A stretch of 64,000 nucleotides of DNA from Streptomyces sp. NBC_00306 (GTDB lineage: Bacteria > Actinomycetota > Actinomycetes > Streptomycetales > Streptomycetaceae): NCBI RefSeq assembly GCF_036169555.1, contig NZ_CP108032.1:7006001-7070000 (forward strand), written 5' to 3'. The stretch's first letter is position 1. Every line of letters begins with the position of its first letter. A model generated the notes under the pieces. The model saw only the letters and a list, made by a program, of their open reading frames with translations, was not told where the DNA came from and ran no database searches. Position numbers and translations under genes: made by a program. Positions 1-7,851 of the stretch are shown here, piece by piece.

Positions 1-34
1 ACGACCCGGACAGGGCCACGCCGTCCGCACACGC

Positions 35-72
35 GAAGGGACCCCGCAGTCACCCTCCTGCGGGGCCCCTTC
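35..72. terminator. Hairpin terminator downstream of tex
   Basis: An inverted repeat pairs GAAGGGACCCCGCAG with CTGCGGGGCCCCTTC, giving 15 bp with one mismatch around an 8-nt loop. It lies just past the 3' end of the minus-strand tex gene. It could also serve a plus-strand gene outside the window. There is no U-tract, as is common for Streptomyces terminators. Confidence 0.7.
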
Positions 73-88
73 GACGTACTCGTGAGCG

Positions 89-2452
89 TCAGCGCCCCCG
101 GCCCGGATCCGTGAGACCGGCGCGCCGCAGGGCGTCCGCCATCGCGCTGTTCGCCGGGGGAGGGGCCTGCCGGTCCCCGCCACGGCCGCCGCCCTGCTGA
201 CGCCGCTGCTGGGGCGCACGCCCGCCGCCACGCTCACCGCGCTGCTGCCGCGGTCCGCCGGCCGGCGCCTTCGGGGCCGCCTCGTCCTCCAGCCGCAGGG
301 TCAGCGAGATCCGCTTGCGCGGGATGTCGACGTCGAGGACCTTCACCTTCACCACGTCGCCCGGCTTGACCACGTCCCGCGGGTCCTTGACGAAGGTCTT
401 CGACATGGCGGAGACATGGACGAGACCGTCCTGGTGGACACCGACGTCGACGAACGCGCCGAACGCGGCCACGTTGGTCACCACGCCCTCGAGGATCATC
501 CCCGACGTCAGGTCGCCGATCTTCTCGACACCGTCCTTGAAGGTGGCCGTCTTGAAGGCGGGCCGCGGGTCGCGCCCCGGCTTCTCCAGCTCCCGCAGGA
601 TGTCCGTGACCGTCGGCAGGCCGAACGTGTCGTCGACGAAGTCCGCCGGCCTCAGCGAGCGCAGCACCGGCGCGTTGCCGACCAGCGAGGCGACCTGCTC
701 GCCCGCCGTCTTCACCATCCGGCGCACCACGGGATAGGCCTCCGGGTGCACGCTGGAGGCGTCGAGCGGGTCGTCGCCGTCGCGGATCCGCAGGAAGCCC
801 GCGCACTGTTCGTACGCCTTGGGGCCGAGCCGTGCCACGTCCTTGAGCGCCTTGCGGGAGCGGAAGGGGCCGTTGGCGTCGCGGTGGGCGACGATGTTCT
901 CCGCGAGTCCCGCGCCGATGCCCGACACCCGTGAAAGCAGCGGTGTGGAAGCGGTGTTGACGTCGACGCCGACGCCGTTCACACAGTCCTCGACGACCGC
1001 GTCCAGCGAGCGTGAGAGCTTCACCTCGGACAGGTCGTGCTGGTACTGGCCGACGCCGATCGACTTGGGGTCGATCTTCACGAGCTCGGCCAGCGGGTCC
1101 TGGAGCCGGCGCGCGATCGACACCGCGCCGCGCAGCGACACATCGAGCCCCGGCAGTTCCTGCGAGGCGAAGGCGGACGCCGAGTACACGGAGGCGCCCG
1201 CCTCCGAGACCATCACCTTGGTGAGGTTCAGCTCCGGGTGCTTGGTGATGAGTTCACCGGCGAGCTTGTCGGTCTCGCGGGAGGCCGTGCCATTGCCGAT
1301 GGCGACCAGGTCGACCGCGTGCTCCTTGGCGAGGCGCGCCAGCTTCGCCAGCGACTCGTCCCACTTGTTCGCGGGGACGTGCGGATAGATCGTGTCGGTG
1401 GCGACGACCTTGCCGGTCGCGTCGACCACGGCCACCTTCACACCCGTACGGAATCCCGGGTCCAGGCCCAGCGTCGCGCGCGTACCGGCGGGGGCGGCCA
1501 GCAGGAGATCGCGCAGATTCGCGGCGAAGACCCGTACCGCCTCGTCCTCGGCCGCCGTGCGCAGCCGCAGCCGCAGATCGATCCCGAGGTGCACGAGGAT
1601 CCGCGTCCGCCAGGCCCAGCGCACGGTGTCCGCCAGCCACTTGTCGCCCGGCCGGCCGCGGTCGGCCACTCCGAAACGCCGGGCGACCATGTTCTCGTAG
1701 GCGGACGGGCCGGGCTGCTCGGACGGCTCCTCCGGCTCCAGCGAGAGGTCGAGAACATCCTCCTTCTCGCCCCGGAACATCGCCAGCACCCGGTGCGAGG
1801 GCAGCTCCGTGAAGGCCTCCGCGAAGTCGAAGTAGTCGGCGAACTTCGCGCCCGCCTCCTCTTTGCCGTCCCGCACCTTCGCCGCCAGCCGGCCGCGCGT
1901 CCACATCCGTTCGCGCAGTTCGCCGATCAGATCGGCGTCCTCGGAGAAGCGCTCGGTGAGGATCGACCGCGCGCCCTCCAGCGCCGCGGCGGCGTCCGCC
2001 ACACCCTTGTCGGCGTCGACGAACGCGGCGGCCGCCGACAGCGGATCCACCGACGGGTCGCCCAGCAGCCCCTCGGCCAGCGGCTCCAGACCGGCCTCGC
2101 GGGCGATCTGCGCCTTGGTGCGCCGCTTGGGCTTGAACGGCAGGTAGATGTCCTCCAGACGCGCCTTGGTGTCGGCGGCCCGGATCTGCGCCTCCAGCGC
2201 CTCGTCCAGCTTGCCCTGCTCGCGTACGGACTCCAGGACGGCGGTCCGGCGCTCCTCCAGCTCCCGCAGATAACGCAGCCGCTCCTCGAGCGTGCGCAGC
2301 TGCGCGTCGTCGAGCAGCTCGGTCGCTTCCTTGCGGTAGCGCGCGATGAACGGCACGGTCGAGCCGCCGTCGAGCAACTCCACGGCCGCCCTGACCTGCC
2401 GCTCCCGTACGCCGAGTTCCTCGGCGATCCTGCCTTCGATGGACGTCGTCAC
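89..2452 (-). CDS. tex: Tex family RNA-binding transcriptional accessory protein
   Basis: The product is 787 aa and belongs to the Tex/Spt6-like family of RNA-binding transcription accessory proteins. An N-terminal helical region begins with residues TTSIEGRIAEELG. A YqgF/RNase H-like fold follows from about residue 330 (TLGLDPGFRTGVKVAVVD). Helix-hairpin-helix segments lie at about 500-575 (GIGAGLAENIVAHR), and an S1 domain at about 650-725 (GMILEGVVTNVAAFGAFVDVG). A Gly/Arg/Gln-rich disordered tail follows. I chose the GTG at 2452: it is where Tex homology begins, and GGGGAA lies about 4 nt upstream. The reading frame stays open about 100 codons further, but that part is low-complexity and overlaps the 43-aa LPFR micro-gene. 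The family is involved in transcription and stress or toxin expression in other bacteria; its role here is inferred. Confidence 0.93.
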   Translation of the reverse strand: MTTSIEGRIAEELGVRERQVRAAVELLDGGSTVPFIARYRKEATELLDDAQLRTLEERLRYLRELEERRTAVLESVREQGKLDEALEAQIRAADTKARLEDIYLPFKPKRRTKAQIAREAGLEPLAEGLLGDPSVDPLSAAAAFVDADKGVADAAAALEGARSILTERFSEDADLIGELRERMWTRGRLAAKVRDGKEEAGAKFADYFDFAEAFTELPSHRVLAMFRGEKEDVLDLSLEPEEPSEQPGPSAYENMVARRFGVADRGRPGDKWLADTVRWAWRTRILVHLGIDLRLRLRTAAEDEAVRVFAANLRDLLLAAPAGTRATLGLDPGFRTGVKVAVVDATGKVVATDTIYPHVPANKWDESLAKLARLAKEHAVDLVAIGNGTASRETDKLAGELITKHPELNLTKVMVSEAGASVYSASAFASQELPGLDVSLRGAVSIARRLQDPLAELVKIDPKSIGVGQYQHDLSEVKLSRSLDAVVEDCVNGVGVDVNTASTPLLSRVSGIGAGLAENIVAHRDANGPFRSRKALKDVARLGPKAYEQCAGFLRIRDGDDPLDASSVHPEAYPVVRRMVKTAGEQVASLVGNAPVLRSLRPADFVDDTFGLPTVTDILRELEKPGRDPRPAFKTATFKDGVEKIGDLTSGMILEGVVTNVAAFGAFVDVGVHQDGLVHVSAMSKTFVKDPRDVVKPGDVVKVKVLDVDIPRKRISLTLRLEDEAAPKAPAGGPRQQRGERGGGRAPQQRRQQGGGRGGDRQAPPPANSAMADALRRAGLTDPGRGR

Positions 2453-2480
2453 GGTTCCCCGACTCGCCTTCTCGTGCTGG

Positions 2481-2500
2481 CAATGCTTGAGAGTGCATTG
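2481..2500. promoter_or_regulatory. Inverted repeat CAATGC-N8-GCATTG upstream of tex
   Basis: Perfect 6-bp arms CAATGC and GCATTG flank an 8-nt spacer in the 82-bp gap between the LPFR micro-gene and tex. It may be an operator in the tex leader or a weak intergenic hairpin. Only the symmetry is seen; the role is inferred. Confidence 0.3.
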
Positions 2501-2534
2501 TGCCGGGTGGCCGGGTGCCGTGTCGCGCGCCGCC

Positions 2535-2666
2535 TCACACGCGGCGGGTGCGCCGTCCGCCGCCGGACGCACCGCCGAAGAGCTTGGCGAGCAGGCGGAA
2601 GGGCAGCGTGACCACCGTGGCGATGGCGGAGCCGACTGTACGAAGTGCGTCTGCGATGGCGCGCAC
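2535..2666 (-). CDS. LPFR-motif small protein (43 aa)
   Basis: A 43-aa micro-protein reads from a GTG at 2666 that has a perfect GGAGG five nucleotides upstream. The protein has a short amphipathic or hydrophobic N-terminal helix and then the motif LPFRLLAKLFGG near residues 21-32. A Gly/Arg-rich tail ends in TRRV. The LPFR motif is a hallmark of a conserved streptomycete small-protein family of unknown function, and one membrane-associated helix is plausible. It is encoded just upstream of tex on the same strand, so the two may be co-transcribed. It is short enough to be missed by gene callers, but the ribosome binding site and motif make it convincing. Confidence 0.75.
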   Translation of the reverse strand: MRAIADALRTVGSAIATVVTLPFRLLAKLFGGASGGGRRTRRV

Positions 2667-2776
2667 GGGAACCTCCAGTGTCGATGACCTTGCACCGGTC
2701 GGGTTGCCGTGAAGATCCCCGGCAAACGTCGCCCCGAGAAGGGCCGACGCACTGCCGGTGGCCGGACCGCCGGTCG

Positions 2777-3631
2777 TCAGCCGACGGCATCCGACGGGAA
2801 GGCTCCCGCCGACAGCGCCTGCGTCAGGAACCCGCGCGCGAGCTCGGTGAGCCGCTCGACGCCCTCGGCACCCAGGTGTTCGTACGGTGCGCGGTCGATG
2901 CGGTCCGTGAGGTCCTCCAGCTCCGCCCTCAGCGCGGTGCCGGCGTCGGTCAGTTCACCCTCGGGGGAGAGCAGGCCGCGCTCCCGCAGCCGGCTCTCGG
3001 CCGCCTCCCAGTCCGTGCGCCGCCAGCCGCGCGTCGCGAGGATCCAGCGCGGCGCCATGCCGCGGCCCGTGGCGGTGTGACTCACCAGCGCCTCCAGCGG
3101 GTCCAGCTCCATGGCCAGCAGTGCCGCGACATGACCGTCGCCGCGGTGCTCGCGCAGCAGCGTCGCGGCGTGCCAGTACGCGAGATGCGGCTCGTCGGGG
3201 ACGGGCAGATCGGCGTGTGCGGCGTACAGCGGCCGGGCGTGGCGCGTGCACGCCTCGGCGGCGCGCAGGGCCAGCTCGGCGGCCTCGGCCAGTTCCTCGG
3301 AGGCGATCGCCTCGGCGCCCAGCAGCCGCCGCAGCGTGGTGTCCACGGCGCGCAGCCGCGCCTGGAGCACCTGCTCGGGAGACGCGGTCTCCCACACCGC
3401 CGGCAGGTGCCGCGCGATCAGCTCGTGGTTGAAGTTGTAGAAGGTCGCCGTCACGGCGCCGGGCCCGACGGCTCCCATCGCGGCGGCACGGGCAGCGAAG
3501 TACGCGGCGCTGGAGTCCTCAATGCCGATCCCGGCCATCTCCGACGCCAGGTCGGGCGAGAAGTACACCGTCGAGTGCATCGGATTGAGTGCGTGGTGGC
3601 AGCGGCGTCCCGCGCGCGGCGAAGAGGTCAT
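2777..3631 (-). CDS. SCO6745-family protein (SalK-like, HTH-containing)
   Basis: A 284-aa soluble protein of the SCO6745 family, also labelled SalK-like. Family features visible are an N-terminal MHSTVYFSPD segment, AAYFAARAAAMGAVGPG followed by TATFYNFNHELIARHLP, and a C-terminal winged-helix-like region (WEAAESRLRERGLLSPEGELTDAG). The ATG at 3631 was chosen; a GTG at 3640 is an alternative, and neither has a strong ribosome binding site. A perfect palindrome lies about 12 bp upstream, between this gene and the divergent GlxA-type regulator. The biochemical function of the family is not established. Confidence 0.8.
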   Translation of the reverse strand: MTSSPRAGRRCHHALNPMHSTVYFSPDLASEMAGIGIEDSSAAYFAARAAAMGAVGPGAVTATFYNFNHELIARHLPAVWETASPEQVLQARLRAVDTTLRRLLGAEAIASEELAEAAELALRAAEACTRHARPLYAAHADLPVPDEPHLAYWHAATLLREHRGDGHVAALLAMELDPLEALVSHTATGRGMAPRWILATRGWRRTDWEAAESRLRERGLLSPEGELTDAGTALRAELEDLTDRIDRAPYEHLGAEGVERLTELARGFLTQALSAGAFPSDAVG

Positions 3632-3642
3632 GGACTGCACGT

Positions 3643-3658
3643 TACCGACTGGTCGGTA
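3643..3658. promoter_or_regulatory. TetR-type operator palindrome
   Basis: TACCGAC-TG-GTCGGTA is a perfect 7-2-7 palindrome of the ACCGAC(N2)GTCGGT type bound by many TetR-family repressors. It sits immediately upstream of the SCO6745-family gene start, so a bound repressor would block that gene and perhaps the divergent glxA-type gene. No TetR gene is adjacent. The site is seen directly; the binding family is inferred. Confidence 0.5.
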
Positions 3659-3779
3659 CGGCAGTGAAGGCGGGTGCCCGGGCCGCCGCTCGGGCCCGTC
3701 AGCTCCGCGCCGCCATCATGGCAGGAAAGGTGGGTTCTTCGTCATTGCGGACATCGGCGGTCCGGCGAAGGATGAAGGC

Positions 3780-4787
3780 ATGACCGACCGATCCGTGCTA
3801 GTCGTCCTCTTCGACGGAGTGCAGAGCCTCGATGTGACGGGCCCCGTGGAGGTGTTCACGGGCGCCGGCAAGGTGACCGGCGGCCGCGGTGGCTACCCGC
3901 TGCGGACGGCCGCGCTCGGCACCGCGCCCGTACGGACGACCAGCGGGCTGACCCTGCTCCCGGACACCACCCTGGCCGGGGCGCCGGCGCCGCACACCCT
4001 GCTCGTCCCCGGCGGACAGGGCACCCGACGGCCCGACCCCGCCCTGATCGACTGGCTTCGCGAGAACGGCCCCCGGGCCGAGCGCCTCGTCTCCGTCTGC
4101 ACCGGAGCCCTGCTGCTCGCCGAGGCCGGCCTGCTCGACGGCCGCCGGGCCACCACCCACTGGGCCGTCTGTGATCACTTCGCCCGCACCTATCCGCGGG
4201 TCGAGGTCGACCCGGACCCGGTCTACGTGCGCGACGGACACATCGCGACCTCCGCGGGCGTCACGGCGGGCATCGACCTGGCCCTCGCGCTCGTCGAGGA
4301 GGATCACGGCCGTGACATCGCACTGACCGTCGCCCGTCACCTCGTCGTGTTCCTCCGGCGGCCGGGCAACCAGGCGCAGTTCAGCACGCAGCTCGCCGCC
4401 CAGACCGCGCACCGCGAGCCGCTGCGCGAGGTCCAGCAGTGGGTCACCGAGCACCCCGGCGGCGATCTGTCCGTCGAGGCGCTGGCCGGCCGGGCCCGGC
4501 TGTCGCCGCGTCACTTCGCCCGGGCGTTCCAGGCCGAGACGGGGACGACGCCCGGGCGTTATGTCGACGGCGTACGGCTCGAACACGCCAGACGGCTGCT
4601 GGAGGACACCGCCGACGGGGTCGAGGAGGTCTCGCGCGCGTCCGGCTACGGCACGCCCGAGGCGATGCGCCGGGCGTTCCTGAAAGCCCTCGGCACCGGG
4701 CCCGCGGAGTACCGCCGCCGCTTCCGCGCCGCGGCACCGCACGCGAAGCCGTCACTCCCCGGCTCCCGACCTGCCACCACGCCCTGA
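3780..4787 (+). CDS. GlxA family transcriptional regulator (DJ-1/PfpI + AraC HTH)
   Basis: A 335-aa two-domain regulator. Residues 1 to about 170 form a DJ-1/PfpI (class I glutamine amidotransferase-like) domain, with the nucleophile-elbow motif SVCTGALLLAEAGLLDGRRATTHW. The C-terminal ~100 residues are an AraC-type double HTH (LSPRHFARAFQAETGTTPGRYV, then VEEVSRASGYGTPEAMRRAFLKALG). The start at 3780 follows GGATGAAGG. The family acts as transcription activators; the effector is unknown. The next gene, 28 bp downstream, encodes a stand-alone paralogue of its N-terminal domain, so it is a likely target or functional partner. Confidence 0.9.
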   Translation: MTDRSVLVVLFDGVQSLDVTGPVEVFTGAGKVTGGRGGYPLRTAALGTAPVRTTSGLTLLPDTTLAGAPAPHTLLVPGGQGTRRPDPALIDWLRENGPRAERLVSVCTGALLLAEAGLLDGRRATTHWAVCDHFARTYPRVEVDPDPVYVRDGHIATSAGVTAGIDLALALVEEDHGRDIALTVARHLVVFLRRPGNQAQFSTQLAAQTAHREPLREVQQWVTEHPGGDLSVEALAGRARLSPRHFARAFQAETGTTPGRYVDGVRLEHARRLLEDTADGVEEVSRASGYGTPEAMRRAFLKALGTGPAEYRRRFRAAAPHAKPSLPGSRPATTP

Positions 4788-4815
4788 CCTGCCGCCAATC
4801 CCGACAAGGAACCCG

Positions 4816-5460
4816 ATGCAGATCGCCGTTCTCCTCTTCGACCGATTCACCTCGCTGGACGCCGTCGGCCCGTACGAGCTCCTCGCCCGCGTCCCGGGTG
4901 CGGAGACGGTCTTCGTGGCCCAGCAGCCCGGCCCGGTACGCAACGACCAGGGCTCGCTCGCCCTGGTCGCCGACCGGGCGCTGACAGAGGTGACGGCCCC
5001 CGACATCGTGCTGGTGCCCGGTGGCCCCGGCGCCCGCGAGGCGATGCGGGACGAGACGGTCCTCTCGTGGCTGCGCACGGCGGACGCCACCAGCACCTGG
5101 ACCACGTCCGTGTGCACCGGTTCCCTCGTGTTGGCCGGCGCCGGGCTCCTGCGGGGCCGCCGGGCCACCTCGCACTGGCTGGCGCTGGAGGAACTCGTAC
5201 CGCTGGGCGCCGAACCCAGCGGTGAGCGGGTGGTGTTCGACGGGAAGTACGTCACCGCCGCGGGCGTCTCGTCCGGCATCGACATGGCGCTGCATCTGCT
5301 GGGCCGGATCGGCGGCGACGAGCTGGCCCAGACGGTGCAGCTGCTGACCGAATACGATCCGCAGCCGCCGTACGACGCCGGATCACCCGACAAGGCCCCG
5401 GCCCGGATCGTCGACCGCTGGCGGCGCGGGGCCGAGAGGGTCCTGAGCGGGGAGAGCTGA
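4816..5460 (+). CDS. DJ-1/PfpI family protein
   Basis: A 214-aa DJ-1/PfpI superfamily protein. It keeps the elbow cysteine in TSVCTGSLVLAGAGLLRGRRATSHW and the preceding VLVPGGPGAREAM. Stand-alone proteins of this type include isonitrile hydratases and amidase-like enzymes, so an enzymatic role is plausible but the substrate is unknown. The start ATG has AAGGA about 8 nt upstream. It follows the GlxA-type regulator with a 28-bp gap and shares clear similarity with that regulator's N-terminal domain, which points to an old duplication. Confidence 0.87.
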   Translation: MQIAVLLFDRFTSLDAVGPYELLARVPGAETVFVAQQPGPVRNDQGSLALVADRALTEVTAPDIVLVPGGPGAREAMRDETVLSWLRTADATSTWTTSVCTGSLVLAGAGLLRGRRATSHWLALEELVPLGAEPSGERVVFDGKYVTAAGVSSGIDMALHLLGRIGGDELAQTVQLLTEYDPQPPYDAGSPDKAPARIVDRWRRGAERVLSGES

Positions 5461-5471
5461 CGCCGTCGGGC

Positions 5472-6230
5472 TCACACGGTCCAGGTGAAGCGCGGCGCGC
5501 GCCGCTCCAGGAAGGCGGCGATGCCCTCGGCGGTATCGCCGCCGCCGTGCGCCTGCGCCTGCCAGTACGCGTCCCGGTCCGTGCGGCCCGTCGCGAACTC
5601 CTTCGCGGCGGCCTGCGTGAGCTGCGAACGCGTCGCCACGACCCGGGTGAACTCGGCCACCCGCTTGCCCAGCTCTCCGGGCGGCAGCACCTCGTCCACC
5701 AGCCCGGTGCGCAGCGCCCGTGCGGTGTCGATCAACTCGCCCGAGAACAGCAGGTACTTGGCCGCGGAGGGGCCCACCAGGGACACCAGCCGGCGGGTGG
5801 AGGAGGACGGATACACGATGCCGAGCTTCGCCGGGGTCACCCCGAACAGGGCGTCAGTCTCGGCGAATCGCAGATCGCAGGCGGCCGCCAGCTGACAGCC
5901 GCCGCCCACGCAGTAGCCGCGGACGGCCGCGACGGTCGGCTTGGCGAACGCGGCGAGCGCCTCCTCGGCCCGCACGGCGAGGTCCTGCGGGCTCTCACCG
6001 GGCTCCCGCAACGACGAGATGTCGGCCCCCGCGCAGAAAGTCGGGCCCTCGCCGGTCAGCACGAGAGCGCGGACGGACGCGTCGGCTTCCAGGCGTCCGA
6101 GCAGCTCCGGCAGGGCCCGCCACATCGCGGCGGTCATGGCGTTGCGCTTGGCGGGATTGCTGATGACGACGGTGGCGACGCCGTCCGTGACGGTGTGCAC
6201 CAGCCGCGGACCCGGTTCCGACTGCTCCAT
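5472..6230 (-). CDS. Enoyl-CoA hydratase/isomerase family protein
   Basis: A 252-aa crotonase-fold enzyme. Recognisable features are the oxyanion-hole segment GEGPTFCAGADISSLRE and the second signature AAVRGYCVGGGCQLAAACDLRFAE, followed by FGVTPAKLGIVYPSSSTRRLVSLVG. It likely hydrates or isomerises an acyl-CoA. The specific acyl group cannot be told from sequence. It is convergent with the PfpI gene, leaving an 11-bp gap, and stands alone with no pathway neighbours. The ATG start at 6230 lacks a strong ribosome binding site. Confidence 0.88.
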   Translation of the reverse strand: MEQSEPGPRLVHTVTDGVATVVISNPAKRNAMTAAMWRALPELLGRLEADASVRALVLTGEGPTFCAGADISSLREPGESPQDLAVRAEEALAAFAKPTVAAVRGYCVGGGCQLAAACDLRFAETDALFGVTPAKLGIVYPSSSTRRLVSLVGPSAAKYLLFSGELIDTARALRTGLVDEVLPPGELGKRVAEFTRVVATRSQLTQAAAKEFATGRTDRDAYWQAQAHGGGDTAEGIAAFLERRAPRFTWTV

Positions 6231-6512
6231 GCGCGGGATGCTATCCGCCGCGTCCGTCGGGTGATCGCTCAGGTACGCCGGGGCCCTCGCCCGGGCCTGC
6301 CCGGCCGTGGTCAGAAGGAGATGTCCGATTCCGCCGGAGAAGTGACCAGAACAAGATCAGGAACAGTCGCGCGCTTGACCCTGTCATACGCACCCGGTCA
6401 AAAGACGTCGATAGATGCTGACTTCTGTTCAGCCTCTCGGTCCGGACCAACTCACTGCCAACACTGATTACTCGATGGTCAGGAGCAGTCGATTCAAGGG
6501 TGGTGCCGGACT

Positions 6513-7010
6513 ATGGAGAGCCGCGGGAGCGTCCCGGCCCGGCCGCTGTCGTACGAGGGCATCTGGCGCTTCACCGCACCCGCGGTCGACGTGTCGGTAC
6601 CCCAAGCGCGACACGCCGTGCGGGACCTGCTCAACCGTCAGGGCGTACCGGTCCAGGACGACCTCGTCCAGGGGCTGTTGCTGATCGTCTCCGAGCTGGT
6701 GACCAATGCCGTACGGCACGCGGCCCTGCTCTCGCCCGAGATCGCGGTCGAGGTCGCCATCGGCACCGAGTGGATCCGGGTCTCCGTGGAGGACAACCAC
6801 CCCTACCGCCCCAAGGCGCTGGTGACCGACTGGGGGCAGACCGGCGGCCGGGGGCTGCTGCTCGTCCGGGAGATCACGCTGGAGGCCGGCGGCTCCTGCG
6901 ACGTCGAGCACACCGCCGGCGGTGGAAAGATCATCTGGGCGGCGCTGCCCCTGCGGCCGGACGCGCAACCGGCGCCGGCGCCGCAGGACGCAGGCACCGC
7001 GCCGCTCTAG
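6513..7010 (+). CDS. ATP-binding protein, RsbW-like anti-sigma kinase fold
   Basis: A 165-aa HATPase_c-domain protein of the RsbW/SpoIIAB-like class abundant in streptomycetes. The N-box is visible as IVSELVTNAVRHA, the G1 region as VSVEDNHPYRPKA, and the G2-like glycine-rich segment as GQTGGRGLLLVREI. A short Pro/Ala-rich tail follows. Such proteins phosphorylate anti-anti-sigma factors or sequester sigma factors; the partner here is unknown because no STAS or sigma gene is adjacent. The 282-bp stretch before it carries no gene and presumably holds its promoter; a TTGACC hexamer lies near 6375. Confidence 0.85.
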   Translation: MESRGSVPARPLSYEGIWRFTAPAVDVSVPQARHAVRDLLNRQGVPVQDDLVQGLLLIVSELVTNAVRHAALLSPEIAVEVAIGTEWIRVSVEDNHPYRPKALVTDWGQTGGRGLLLVREITLEAGGSCDVEHTAGGGKIIWAALPLRPDAQPAPAPQDAGTAPL

Positions 7011-7029
7011 GCACCGGCACGGCGCCGCA

Positions 7030-7113
7030 CCGGCACCGCACCAAGCTCCGGAGTGAAGCCGCCCCGGCACCGCACCGCTCCCAGCTCCGGCGTCGCCCGG
7101 CGTGAAGCCGCCC
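7030..7113. repeat. Degenerate direct repeat between convergent genes
   Basis: The blocks CCGGCACCGCACC (7030-7042 and 7064-7076), AGCTCCGG (7044-7051 and 7083-7090) and GTGAAGCCGCCC (7053-7064 and 7102-7113) occur twice in the same order. This indicates a small local duplication with indels in the gap after the ATPase gene and before the 3' end of idi. No function is evident. Confidence 0.55.
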
Positions 7114-7122
7114 GGGGCTGGT

Positions 7123-7716
7123 TCACCAGCCGCTGGACGGACCCGTCAGTTCCTTGACCGCCGGACGCGCCGCGTCGAGCACCGTCATGAACCACGCCGA
7201 GAACGGGCCCTCGGCATGCCGCTCCGCCAGTTCCTCCGGCGTCACGAACGCCGTCTCGCCGACCTCCTCCGGATTCGGCCGCAGCGGAGCCTGCACCAGA
7301 CCGACGAAGAGGTGGTTGTACTCCTGCTCCACCAGGCCCGAGTCCGGGTCCGGGTGGTTGTAGCGGACCGTGCCCGCCTCGGCGAGCAGCGAGGGCGAGA
7401 TACCCAGCTCCTCGTGCGTCCGCCGGGCTGCGGCGGCGAAGGGTGCCTCGCCCGGATAGGGGTGTCCGCAGCAGGTGTTCGACCAGACACCGGGGGAGTG
7501 GTACTTCCCCGCCGCGCGGCGCTGGAGCAGCAGCCGGCCGTGCTCGTCGAAGAGGAACACGGAGAACGCCCGGTGCAACCGGCCGGGAGCCTGGTGGGCC
7601 GAGAGCTTCTCAGCGGTGCCGACGGTATTGCCGTCCTCGTCGACCAGTTCGAGCAGGATCGCTGGTGAGACGCCGTTCGACGTGCTGTTCGTGGCGGTGG
7701 CGGGTGAGGTCGGCAT
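7123..7716 (-). CDS. idi: Isopentenyl-diphosphate delta-isomerase (type I)
   Basis: A 197-aa Nudix-fold type I IPP isomerase that interconverts IPP and DMAPP. Characteristic motifs are RAFSVFLFDEHGRLLLQRRA, the catalytic-cysteine region SPGVWSNTCCGHPYPGE, the Nudix-like RRTHEELGI and the metal-binding EQEYNHLFVG with catalytic Glu. The ATG at 7716 has GAAGG about 7 nt upstream; an in-frame ATG at 7722 sits directly on that site and is less likely. It balances the C5 pools feeding isoprenoids such as the hopanoids encoded 12 kb downstream, but it is not in that operon. Confidence 0.93.
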   Translation of the reverse strand: MPTSPATATNSTSNGVSPAILLELVDEDGNTVGTAEKLSAHQAPGRLHRAFSVFLFDEHGRLLLQRRAAGKYHSPGVWSNTCCGHPYPGEAPFAAAARRTHEELGISPSLLAEAGTVRYNHPDPDSGLVEQEYNHLFVGLVQAPLRPNPEEVGETAFVTPEELAERHAEGPFSAWFMTVLDAARPAVKELTGPSSGW

Positions 7717-7851
7717 AACCATCCTTCGCGTCGGTCCTCGGCCCTCGGGGGCCTGCCCAGTCTGCCGTACAAAAGCGGCTTGTCCGCACTTCGGCAGTCC
7801 GGGCATGTCCGTCCCCGCCGCGCCGGCGTGCGGCGGGGACGGATTCATGCA

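Noticed and set aside
1037-2611. A 524-codon plus-strand open frame opposite tex
   Set aside because: It is the antisense frame of a high-GC gene. The residue composition (Arg, Gly, Leu, His) has no domain, while the minus strand encodes complete Tex.
2453-2752. Extended start of tex adding 100 residues
   Set aside because: The added residues are low-complexity and overlap the LPFR micro-gene. Tex similarity begins at the GTG at 2452.
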